DNA of 64,000 bases, taken from positions 1-64,000 of the forward strand of contig CAZSNP010000015.1 in assembly GCA_964608265.1 (NCBI GenBank). The letters are read 5' to 3'. Every line of letters begins with the position of its first letter. Positions within the stretch are counted from its first letter, which is position 1. Under the pieces are notes generated by a model. That model was not told the DNA's origin. It did no database searches and was given only the letters and a program-made list of their open reading frames with translations. Source of the DNA: JANWXR01 sp964608265 (lineage in GTDB: Bacteria; Chloroflexota; Anaerolineae; Anaerolineales; UBA6663). The position numbers and the translations under genes were made by a program. Shown piece after piece: positions 55,757 through 63,195 of the stretch.

Positions 55757-57550
55757 ATGACGTTCGAGATCGCTTTCGTTTTTCTCCTCATCGTCATCGC
55801 CGCCGTCGTCCTCATCACCGAGCGACTGCGGCCCGATTTGATGGCGCTGTTGTTGTTGGTGGTGCTCGGCCTCACCGGCATCGTGCCGCCGGACGAGTTG
55901 TTCAACGGCTTCAGCCGCGCCGCCGTCATCACCATCATCGCCCTGTTCATCCTCACCGAGGGCCTCGAACGCACCGGAGCGACCCGCTGGCTCGGGCAAC
56001 ACCTCGGGCGGGTGGCGCGGGGCAGCGAAACGCGCCGGGTGCTCGTCATCATGCTCGCCTCGGCGGCGCTGTCGTTGTTCATGAACACGATCGCGGCGGC
56101 GGCGGTGTTGCTGCCGGCGGTGCTCGGCGTGGCGCGCCACGGCGGCGTGCGCCCATCGAAGTTGCTCATCCCGCTGTCGTTTGGCGCGCTGCTCGGCGGC
56201 ATGGCGACGTTGTTCACCACCGCCAACATCCTCGTCAGTGATGCGCTGGCAAAGAAGGGTTACGCGCCGTACGGCGTGCTCGATTTCCTCCCCGTCGGCC
56301 TGCCGATGGCGCTGGCCGGCATCGCCTTCATGGCCTTCGTCGGGCGACGTTTGCTGCCGGATCGAGCGCTCGAGGGGCGCGAATCGTTGCGGCCCGGCAA
56401 GTCGCTGTCGGAGGCGTACCGGCTGAAAGATGTCGTGCACGCGGTCTACGTGCAACCCGGCTCGGCGATGGCCGGCCTCACCCTCGAGGCGGGCGGCTGG
56501 GGCCAGCGGCTGGGGCTGCATGTGCTCGGCATCTCGCGCGGCGGCGCGGTCGAACTGGCCCCCTCGGTCAGCGAGACGGTGCGCGAGGGCGATTGTGTGC
56601 TCTATACCGGGCAGTGTGACGCCGAGGAGCTCCGGCCCTTCGGCTTGACGCCGACGCAGGACCCGGCGTGGAAGGGCGAGTTCGCCTCGGAGGATATCAG
56701 CCTCGTCGAGGTGGCGTTGGCCCCGCGTTCGGTGCTGGCCGGCAGGACCCTGCGCGAGATCGAGTTCCGCGACCGCTATCAACTCTCGGTGCTCGCCATC
56801 TGGCGTGAGGGCAACACCTTGCGCGAGGCGCTCGCCGAAATCCCGCTCCGCTTCGGCGACGCGCTGCTCATCCAGGGTAAACGCGACCGTCTCGAAACGC
56901 TGCGCAAGAATCCCAACTTCCTCTTCCTCGAGGAGGACACCGGCGAGACGCCGCTGACGCGCAAGACCGCGCTGGCCATCGGGCTGATGGCGGCGGGCGT
57001 GCTCATCCCTGCCTTCAATCTGCTGCCCATCGCCGAATCCGCCTTCGCGGCTGCGTGCCTGATGGTGTTGCTGGGCTGCCTGTCGATGGAGGAGGCTTAC
57101 GCCGCGATCGAGTGGCGGGTGATCTTTATGATTGCGGGGATGCTGGCGGTGGGTGTGGCGATGAACGGCAGCGGCGCGGCGGCGCTGGTGGGCAACGGGC
57201 TGGTGGCGGCGTTGGGCGCGTGGGGGCCGCTGGCCGTGACCGGTGGCCTGTTCATCGCCACGACGTTGCTGACGCAGATCATCAGTGGGCAGGTCACGCC
57301 CGTCATCCTCGCGCCGATTGCGATTGCGGCCGCCGAGGCGCTGCACGTTGACCCGCGCGGGGTGGCGCTGGCTGTCGCGCTCGGGTGCAGCACGGCTTTT
57401 CTGACGCCCATCAGCCACAGCGCCAACATGCTGGTGATGGGCCCCGGCGGCTACAAGTTCAACGACTACGCCCGCGCCGGCCTGCCGCTGACGGTGGTGA
57501 TGCTGGCGGTGCTGCTGGCCGGGCTAGCGCTGTTCTGGGGTGTGTGGTGA
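55757..57550 (+). CDS. SLC13-family permease with TrkA-C domains
   Basis: The 597-aa membrane protein has two hydrophobic halves: residues about 1-180 and 400-597. Between them are two TrkA-C (RCK-C) regulatory domains (about 205-290: VYVQPGSAMAGLTLEAGGWGQRLGLHVLGISRGG; and 300-385: VALAPRSVLAGRTLREIEFRDRYQLSVLAIWREG). Motifs LSLFMNTIAAAAVLLPAVLGVARHGGVRPSKLLIPLSFGALLGGMATLFTTANILVSDAL and QIISGQVTPVILAPIAIAAAE are typical of the SLC13/ArsB-type anion permeases. The transported anion (sulfate, carboxylate) is not clear. Confidence 0.88.
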   Translation: MTFEIAFVFLLIVIAAVVLITERLRPDLMALLLLVVLGLTGIVPPDELFNGFSRAAVITIIALFILTEGLERTGATRWLGQHLGRVARGSETRRVLVIMLASAALSLFMNTIAAAAVLLPAVLGVARHGGVRPSKLLIPLSFGALLGGMATLFTTANILVSDALAKKGYAPYGVLDFLPVGLPMALAGIAFMAFVGRRLLPDRALEGRESLRPGKSLSEAYRLKDVVHAVYVQPGSAMAGLTLEAGGWGQRLGLHVLGISRGGAVELAPSVSETVREGDCVLYTGQCDAEELRPFGLTPTQDPAWKGEFASEDISLVEVALAPRSVLAGRTLREIEFRDRYQLSVLAIWREGNTLREALAEIPLRFGDALLIQGKRDRLETLRKNPNFLFLEEDTGETPLTRKTALAIGLMAAGVLIPAFNLLPIAESAFAAACLMVLLGCLSMEEAYAAIEWRVIFMIAGMLAVGVAMNGSGAAALVGNGLVAALGAWGPLAVTGGLFIATTLLTQIISGQVTPVILAPIAIAAAEALHVDPRGVALAVALGCSTAFLTPISHSANMLVMGPGGYKFNDYARAGLPLTVVMLAVLLAGLALFWGVW

Positions 57551-57589
57551 CGTATCGCGTATAATCCATTCGAGAAAAGGAAGTGGCTC

Positions 57590-57832
57590 GTGAATCCGCT
57601 GCTGAATCGCATCTCCATTGACCCCAACATCTGTTTCGGGAAGCCGTGCGTCCGGGGGACGCGCATTTGGGTTTCCCTGTTGCTCGATTTCCTTGCCAGC
57701 GGCATGACGATGGATGAAGTGCTGGCTGAGTATCCGGGTCTGGAACGCGAGGATGTACTGGCCGCGATTGCCTATGGTGCCGAAATGAGCCGGGAGCGCT
57801 TTGTCGAAATTCCCACGCGGGCCTCGGCATGA
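57590..57832 (+). CDS. DUF433 antitoxin-like protein
   Basis: The 80-aa protein matches DUF433: RISIDPNICFGKPCVRGTRIWVSLLLDFLASGMTMDEVLAEYPGLEREDVLAAIAYGAEM, a winged or helix-turn-helix fold that binds DNA. It is the usual partner of DUF5615 proteins. The stop overlaps the next start by 4 bp. The start could be GTG at 57590 (read in the initiator role), with an AGGAAG ribosome-binding site 9 bases upstream. Confidence 0.9.
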   Translation: MNPLLNRISIDPNICFGKPCVRGTRIWVSLLLDFLASGMTMDEVLAEYPGLEREDVLAAIAYGAEMSRERFVEIPTRASA

Positions 57833-58200
57833 AGTTCAAACTTGATGAGAATTTCGGAGTACGCACACAACGATTGTTCCGTGAATCCAATCACGATGTT
57901 GAGACGGTGCGCGACGAGAATTTGCAGGGTGCACCCGATGAACGTCTCTATTCCACCTGCTGTCTCGAGCAACGCTGCCTGGTCACGCTGGATTTGGATT
58001 TTGCTGACGTAACCCGGTTTCCTCCCAAAGCCACAGGCGGGATCGTTGTCATTCGTGTGCCGCGCAATCCAAGCCTCACTTTGCTGGAAGACTTGATCCG
58101 ACAGTTGCTCCGTTTCGCAATCGATCGCTCAGTCGTCGGCCAACTGTGGATTGTTGAACCGGGGCGCGTTCGCCTGCATCAGACTGCTTCGGACGAGTAG
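57829..58200 (+). CDS. DUF5615 PIN-like toxin candidate
   Basis: The 123-aa protein has the DUF5615 pattern: KFKLDENFGVRTQRLFRESNHDVETVRDENLQGAPDERLYSTCCLEQRCLVTLDLDFADVTRFPP. Asp and Glu of LDEN, and the DLDFAD Asp residues, match the acidic site of PIN-type nucleases. Pairs of DUF433 and DUF5615 are predicted toxin-antitoxin systems. AT-richer base use than the neighbours (tgt, SLC13 permease) suggests a moved-in module. Confidence 0.88.
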   Translation: MKFKLDENFGVRTQRLFRESNHDVETVRDENLQGAPDERLYSTCCLEQRCLVTLDLDFADVTRFPPKATGGIVVIRVPRNPSLTLLEDLIRQLLRFAIDRSVVGQLWIVEPGRVRLHQTASDE

Positions 58201-58203
58201 CCA

Positions 58204-59322
58204 ATGTTTGATTTCGAATTGACCGGCGCCGATGGCCGCGCGCGCGCCGGGGTCTTCCGCACGCCGCACGGCGAGTTGCTCACGCCGGTCTTCGCGCCGG
58301 TGGGCACGGCGGCGACCGTCAAGGCCCTCACCCCCGCGCAACTGCACGAACTCGGCGCGACGCTGGTGCTGAGCAACACCTATCATCTGTATCTTCGCCC
58401 CGGCGATGAGGTGGTGCGCGACCTCGGCGGGCTGCACGCCTTCATGCACTGGCCCGGCCCGATGCTCACGGACTCGGGCGGCTTTCAGGTCTTCTCGCTT
58501 TCCGATACACGCAAAATCGACGACGACGGCGTGACGTTCAAGAGCCACCTCGACGGTTCGCTGCACCGCTTCACGCCCGAGAAGTCCATCGCCATTCAAG
58601 AGAACCTCGGCGCCGATATCGTCATGGCCTTCGATGAGTGCGCGCCGCCGCTCGACCGCGACTACAACCGCCTCGCCCTCGACCGCACCCATGCCTGGGC
58701 CGAACGCTGCGTGCGCGCGCAGACCCGGCGCGATCAGGCCCTGTTCGGCATCGTGCAGGGGGGCGTCTTCCCCGACCTGCGCGAAGAATCGGCCCGGTTC
58801 CTCACCGCCCTCGACCTGCCCGGCTACGCCATCGGCGGGCTGGCGGTGGGGGAGACGAAGGAACAGATGCACGCCACGCTCGAGGTCGTCGAGCCGCTGC
58901 TGCCCGCGCACAAACCGCGCTACCTGATGGGCGTCGGCTCGCCCGAGGATTTGGTGAACGGGGTGGCGCGCGGGATTGATATCTTCGATTGCGTGCTGCC
59001 CACGCGATTGGCCCGCAACGGCGCGGCGCTGACGCGGGCCGGCCGGCTGACGATGACCAACGCACACTTCGCCCGCGACCGGCTGCCCGTGGAGCCGGGC
59101 TGCGCGTGCTATTGCTGCGCCCACTTCACGCGCGCGTACCTCCGGCATCTCTTGCAGGCCAAAGAAATCCTCGGCGCGACATTGCTCACCATTCACAACG
59201 TTCACCTGCTGTTGACGTTGATGCGCGAGATGCGGGCCGCCATCCTCGCCCAGACATTCACTCAATACGCTGAGCACTTCCTCGCCCGTTATTCCCCGGT
59301 CGAGGCAGCGGCCGCTCACTGA
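58204..59322 (+). CDS. tgt: tRNA-guanine transglycosylase (bacterial)
   Basis: The 372-aa enzyme replaces G34 in tRNAs of Asn, Asp, His and Tyr with preQ1. It has the substrate loop DSGGFQVFSLSDTRKI, MAFDECAPPLDRDYN, the nucleophile Asp in RGIDIFDCVLPTRLARNG, VGSPEDLVNGVARG and the zinc site CACYCCAHFTRAYLRHLL (Cys-x-Cys-x2-Cys and His). Length is typical (about 370-380). It starts 3 bp after the toxin-like gene and 9 bp before uppP. Confidence 0.96.
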   Translation: MFDFELTGADGRARAGVFRTPHGELLTPVFAPVGTAATVKALTPAQLHELGATLVLSNTYHLYLRPGDEVVRDLGGLHAFMHWPGPMLTDSGGFQVFSLSDTRKIDDDGVTFKSHLDGSLHRFTPEKSIAIQENLGADIVMAFDECAPPLDRDYNRLALDRTHAWAERCVRAQTRRDQALFGIVQGGVFPDLREESARFLTALDLPGYAIGGLAVGETKEQMHATLEVVEPLLPAHKPRYLMGVGSPEDLVNGVARGIDIFDCVLPTRLARNGAALTRAGRLTMTNAHFARDRLPVEPGCACYCCAHFTRAYLRHLLQAKEILGATLLTIHNVHLLLTLMREMRAAILAQTFTQYAEHFLARYSPVEAAAAH

Positions 59323-59331
59323 ATCACCCCC

Positions 59332-60156
59332 ATGGATCTTCTCCAGTCACTCATCCTCGGCATCATCCAGGGCCTCACCGAATTCCTGCCCATCTCGTCC
59401 ACCGCGCATCTCATCCTCGCGCCCTATCTCTTCGGCTGGGTGCTCGATGAGCAGGCCGTCTTCATCTTCGACGTGCTGCTTCAGTTTGGGACCGTGATCG
59501 CGGTGGTTGTGTATTTCTGGCGCGATCTGCTGGCGATCGTGCGCGGGGTGCTCGGCGGACTGGCGGCGCGGCAGCCGCCGGCCACGCCCGAGGCGCGGCT
59601 CGGCTGGCTCATCGTCGTCGCCACCATCCCGGCGGTCGTCATTGGGCTGCTGCTCAAGGATAGCGTCGAGGCGCTGCACCACCAGCCCATCGCCGTCGCC
59701 ATCATCCTCATGGCCGCGGCCTTCCTCATCTTCCTCAGCGAGCGCCTCGGCCGGCGCGCGCAAGGCCTCGAGTCGATCACATGGCTTGACGCCTTCCTCA
59801 TCGGCTGTTCGCAGGCGCTGGCGCTGCTGCCCGGCGTCTCGCGCTCGGCGGCCACCATCTGCGGCGGGCTGCTGCGCGGGCTGGATCGGCCCGCCGCCGC
59901 GCGTTTCAGCTTCCTCATGTCCATCCCCGCCCTGACCGGCGCGAGCGTGCTGGCGCTCAACGATTTGTTCGCCATCCCGAACTTCACCGGCTATCTGCCC
60001 GCCCTCGTCGTCGGCACGGTGGCATCGCTGCTCGTCGGCCTGGCGTGCATCCACTGGCTGCTCGGCTGGCTGGCGCGCCGCTCGCTCGATGTGTTTGGCT
60101 GGTACCGGCTCGGCGCGGGGGTGATTTTCCTCGCGGTGCTGTTGTTGGCGAAATGA
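59332..60156 (+). CDS. uppP: Undecaprenyl-diphosphatase
   Basis: The 274-aa membrane protein recycles undecaprenyl diphosphate to the monophosphate for cell-wall and glycan synthesis. Motif 1 is GIIQGLTEFLPISSTAHLIL (the glutamate-rich block), motif 2 is LLPGVSRSAATICGGLLRGL. About eight helices are visible. It fits the polyprenyl-phosphate theme of this genome section. Its stop overlaps the lipoprotein start as ATGA. Confidence 0.95.
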   Translation: MDLLQSLILGIIQGLTEFLPISSTAHLILAPYLFGWVLDEQAVFIFDVLLQFGTVIAVVVYFWRDLLAIVRGVLGGLAARQPPATPEARLGWLIVVATIPAVVIGLLLKDSVEALHHQPIAVAIILMAAAFLIFLSERLGRRAQGLESITWLDAFLIGCSQALALLPGVSRSAATICGGLLRGLDRPAAARFSFLMSIPALTGASVLALNDLFAIPNFTGYLPALVVGTVASLLVGLACIHWLLGWLARRSLDVFGWYRLGAGVIFLAVLLLAK

Positions 60157-60884
60157 GGCCTGGTTATTGGTTGGTGGGGATCGCGCTGGCGGCCTGCGCG
60201 CAGGCGACGCCGACCCTCGCACCCGAGCCGGCCCGCGTCGCCGTCACCGACCTGGCTGCGCCGCTGGTCGCCGACCTCGTTGCCACGTATCGCAGCGTGG
60301 GTGCGACCCCCTCGGTCAGCGTCATCCCGCTTTCATCCCTAACCGATGAATTGCAGGCGGGCCGGGTTGTTCTGGCCGTCACCGCCTCCCCATCGCCCGA
60401 GCACTTTGCCACGCCCATCGCGCTGGCGTCGTTCGCCGTCGTCGTGCATCCGCGTAATCCCGTTGTCCGTCTCAGCCTCGCGCAAGTGCGGGCGATCTTC
60501 GCCGGCGAGGTTGTGGATTGGGCCCAGGTCGGCGGCGGCTCCGGGGTGATGGTGGTTGTGACGCGCGAGCCGAACTCCGACGGCGCGCTGGCTTTTGCCT
60601 CGGCGGCTGGCATCGAGGTTGCACCGCCAGCCCCTGCCCGTCTCGCGCCGACGTGGGCGGCGATGCGTGAACTGGTCGCCGAGTCACCCGGCGCTATCGG
60701 TTTTGTGCCCGTGCCGGAGCTGAGCGGTGACGTAAAAGCCGTCGAACTCGACGCCGAGCTGAGGGCGCTGCTCGTCGCCACCGCGCTCAGCGAACCGACC
60801 GGCCCGGCGCGTGACTTTCTGGCCTGGGCCCAGAGCGAGGCCGGGCAGCGGGTAGTGGCGCGGCAATACGAGCCGGTGAAATGA
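60153..60884 (+). CDS. PstS-like substrate-binding lipoprotein
   Basis: The 243-aa protein has a signal peptide with lipobox (YWLVGIALAACAQATPTLA, lipid Cys at about residue 13). It then has a phosphate-binding-protein-like fold: VRLSLAQVRAIFAGEVVDWAQVGGGSGVMVVVTREPNSDGALAFASAAG, and ESPGAIGFVPVPELSGDVKAV. The first lobe (AVTDLAAPLVADLVATYRSVG...VIPLSSLTDELQAGRVVLAVTAS) is short compared with classic PstS. No pst permease or ATPase gene is near; phosphate or another ligand could be bound. The start overlaps the uppP stop. Confidence 0.82.
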   Translation: MRPGYWLVGIALAACAQATPTLAPEPARVAVTDLAAPLVADLVATYRSVGATPSVSVIPLSSLTDELQAGRVVLAVTASPSPEHFATPIALASFAVVVHPRNPVVRLSLAQVRAIFAGEVVDWAQVGGGSGVMVVVTREPNSDGALAFASAAGIEVAPPAPARLAPTWAAMRELVAESPGAIGFVPVPELSGDVKAVELDAELRALLVATALSEPTGPARDFLAWAQSEAGQRVVARQYEPVK

Positions 60885-60905
60885 GCTGAGGATGGGAGAA
60901 CGAAG

Positions 60906-61394
60906 ATGAAGTTGAAATGGCTTGCCCTGGCACTGAGCCTGGCGCTGACGGCCTGCGGCCCGGCGGATAGCGCAGCGCCGCCTGGCGCGGGCGCGCAACA
61001 GACCGCGCTGATGGAGCAGATCGTCGCCACGGCCACCGCGTTGCGGCTCACCGCGGAAGTGAGCGAGGCGCTCCCGGCCACGCCGCCGCCGCCCGACGCC
61101 ATTCAGTTGAGCGTGACCCCGGCGCAATCGCTCGGCGGCACCGATTTTCAGGTCAGCGGCCCATTCACCATCGCGGCCAGCGCGCCCGACCTCGTGCGGG
61201 TTGAGTTTTACACGCAACCGTCCGACGCCTCGGTTGCGCCGGCGCTTGAGTTTGCCGATGAGGACGGCGGCGACGGTTGGGGTTGGACGTGGGCGGCCCC
61301 GCCGGCGGGCTGGTTCGGGCGGGTGTGGGTCATCGCGTATTATTCCGATGAGTCGTCCACCTCGTCGGAGTTGTTCATCACCGTCGCGCCCTGA
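60906..61394 (+). CDS. Small lipoprotein, paralogue of the next gene
   Basis: The 162-aa protein has a lipobox signal (LALALSLALTACGPADSA, Cys at about 17), an Ala/Thr/Pro linker and a beta-sandwich-like C-terminal domain: DAIQLSVTPAQSLGGTDFQVSGPFTIAASAPDLVRVEFYTQP, then GDGWGWTWAAPPAGWFGRVWVIAYYSDESSTSSELFITV. The last part closely matches the next protein. No family known. It may be a surface binding protein. It lies 21 bp after the PstS-like gene. Confidence 0.72.
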   Translation: MKLKWLALALSLALTACGPADSAAPPGAGAQQTALMEQIVATATALRLTAEVSEALPATPPPPDAIQLSVTPAQSLGGTDFQVSGPFTIAASAPDLVRVEFYTQPSDASVAPALEFADEDGGDGWGWTWAAPPAGWFGRVWVIAYYSDESSTSSELFITVAP

Positions 61395-61421
61395 CGCGGG
61401 GCAGGTGGTTATACTTGGGGC

Positions 61422-61940
61422 ATGAACTTCGTGCGGGTCCTGATTGTGATGGTGGTGGTGCTGGCCTGCCTCGCCCTGGGATTCATCATCGGCAAGGATG
61501 CCTTTTCGCCCGCCGCAACCCCCACCGCCGATGCGGCGGCGACGTTTCAGGCGCGGGTCGCCGCAACGGCCACCGCGCTCTCACTCATCGCGCAACCCGG
61601 GCCAGGCCAGACCCGCCCGAGCATCGCCATCACCCTCTACCCCGCTCAGGTGCTCGACCCCACGCGGATGGTCGTCTCGGGCGAGGTCACCGTCACCGGC
61701 CCTGCGCCGGACGCGGTGCGGATGGAGTTTTACCTGCAACCCGATGAGGCCGGCGCGCTGCCCGGGTTGATGTACGCCGATGTGGATGGCAGCGACGGTT
61801 GGAGCTGGGCCTGGCCGACGCCGGAGTGCTGCTGGCGTGGCCGGGTATGGGCCGTCGCCTACTACGCCGATGGCTCGCGGGCGTACTCCAACTCCATTCA
61901 AGTCTTCACCCCCGATTTGCTCGTCACCCCGGCCCCGTAG
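61422..61940 (+). CDS. Membrane-anchored paralogue of the preceding lipoprotein
   Basis: The 172-aa protein has a membrane anchor (VRVLIVMVVVLACLALGFIIGKD) rather than a lipobox, an ATPTADAAATFQARVAATATALSL linker and the same domain as the gene before: SIAITLYPAQVLDPTRMVVSGEVTVTGPAPDAVRMEFYLQP, then SDGWSWAWPTPECCWRGRVWAVAYYADGSRAYSNS. Two adjacent Cys (ECCW) are distinct to this copy. The pair looks like a local duplication. Function is unknown. Confidence 0.72.
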   Translation: MNFVRVLIVMVVVLACLALGFIIGKDAFSPAATPTADAAATFQARVAATATALSLIAQPGPGQTRPSIAITLYPAQVLDPTRMVVSGEVTVTGPAPDAVRMEFYLQPDEAGALPGLMYADVDGSDGWSWAWPTPECCWRGRVWAVAYYADGSRAYSNSIQVFTPDLLVTPAP

Positions 61941-61974
61941 CGCGCCGGCGCCCCGGGGTTCGCGGCGCGAAAGG

Positions 61975-62628
61975 TTACTCGGCCAGGAAGGGATTGCTCA
62001 CCCGCTCGCGCCCCAGCGTGGTGGCCGGGCCGTGCCCTGAGTACACCGTTGTCTCGTCGGGCAGCGCGAACAGCACCGCCCTGAGGCTGCGCATCAACGT
62101 CGCGTAATTGCCGCCGGGCAGATCGGTGCGGCCGATGCCATCGTGGAACAACACATCCCCACTGAAAACCGCCCGAGCTTCGGCGTTGTACAGGGCCACG
62201 TGTCCGATCGTATGCCCCGGCACGAACAACACCTCGAACTTCAACGGCCCTGCCGTGATGGCTTTGCCCGGCTCGATCAGCCCAACCGGTTCGGGATAGT
62301 GGCGGGGCGGCAGCCCGAAGAGCGCGGCCCCGCCGCCCGCGCGGTAGAGCGGCAACTCCAACGGATGAATGAACAGCGGCGCGCCCGTCGCCTGCACCAC
62401 GTCGCCCACCGCGCCGATGTGATCGAAGTGCGCGTGGGTGAGCAACACCGCCTTCACGTCGAGCGCGTGCTGTTCGATGAGGGCGAGGATGCGTCCGGCC
62501 TCGTCGCCGGGGTCAATGACGACGGTGATCTTCGTCGCCTCGTCGCTGACGAGGTAGCAATTCGTCTCGGTGAAGCCGAGCGGCAGGGCGCGAACGGTGA
62601 TGCGTGCGGCGTGGGCCGGGCTGATCAT
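61975..62628 (-). CDS. MBL-fold metallo-hydrolase (GloB-like)
   Basis: The 217-aa protein has the metal motif LLTHAHFDHIGAVGDV (H-x-H-x-D-H), the second-ligand His in LFVPGHTIGHVALY, the bridging Asp in AVFSGDVLFHDGIGRTDLPGG, and the last His in TVYSGHGPATTLG. It begins ITVRALPLGFTETNCYLVSDE, typical of glyoxalase-II-like or persulfide-dioxygenase-like enzymes. The substrate is likely a thioester or other hydrolysable metabolite, but the C-terminal substrate domain of true glyoxalase II is missing. Confidence 0.88.
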   Translation of the reverse strand: MISPAHAARITVRALPLGFTETNCYLVSDEATKITVVIDPGDEAGRILALIEQHALDVKAVLLTHAHFDHIGAVGDVVQATGAPLFIHPLELPLYRAGGGAALFGLPPRHYPEPVGLIEPGKAITAGPLKFEVLFVPGHTIGHVALYNAEARAVFSGDVLFHDGIGRTDLPGGNYATLMRSLRAVLFALPDETTVYSGHGPATTLGRERVSNPFLAE

Positions 62629-62740
62629 GCGGCGATTGTAGCATCGCGGGTGCGTGGTTGCGGTTTGAGCGCGCGGCGTCAGGCGGGTTGCAGCAACTGT
62701 GGTACGCTGGGCCGCGTACTGGGGTGTGAGGAGATTCGTG

Positions 62741-63151
62741 ATGCGTCCTTATCGTCGTCGTCATTCCCCCGCCGCGCAGGCTGTGCAGAGCGCCATCTGG
62801 ATGATCGGGCTGGGCATTCTGTTTCTCACCGGCGATTGGTGGCCGGGCATCATGATCGTGGTCGGGGTGAGCATGGTAGCCGGCGCGCTGACGAATGCGC
62901 TGTGGCCGGCCGTCGCAGCGATGGAGCCGCCGCGCCCGCCGCAGCCGTTGCCCGCCCGTGAAGTGCCGCCCCCGCAGCCCAGCAACATCGGCCGCGTAGG
63001 GCCCGCTGCTCCGGTGCGAAATCCACCCCCCGCGCCGGTGGCCGTGCGCCTGCCCGAGATTTGCCCGCACTGCGGCGCACCGCCGCGCTCGCTGCCCAAC
63101 CGCTCCGATAACCCGAACGCCTGCCCGTATTGCGGAACGGATTTGTCGTAG
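62741..63151 (+). CDS. Two-helix membrane protein with C-terminal zinc ribbon
   Basis: The 136-aa protein starts with RPYRRRHSPAAQAVQSAIWMIGLGILFLTGDWWPGIMIVVGVSMVAGALTNALWP (two hydrophobic segments), then a Pro-rich linker, then two Cys pairs CPHCGAPPRS...CPYCGTDLS that form a zinc ribbon. The order is common in bacterial membrane-regulator-like small proteins of unknown role. GTG at 62738 is another start; the ATG is preferred, with TGAGGAG upstream. Confidence 0.76.
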   Translation: MRPYRRRHSPAAQAVQSAIWMIGLGILFLTGDWWPGIMIVVGVSMVAGALTNALWPAVAAMEPPRPPQPLPAREVPPPQPSNIGRVGPAAPVRNPPPAPVAVRLPEICPHCGAPPRSLPNRSDNPNACPYCGTDLS

Positions 63152-63195
63152 GAGCGCGGTGCGCGGGCGACCGGCATCGCGGCTACAAGCCGCTG

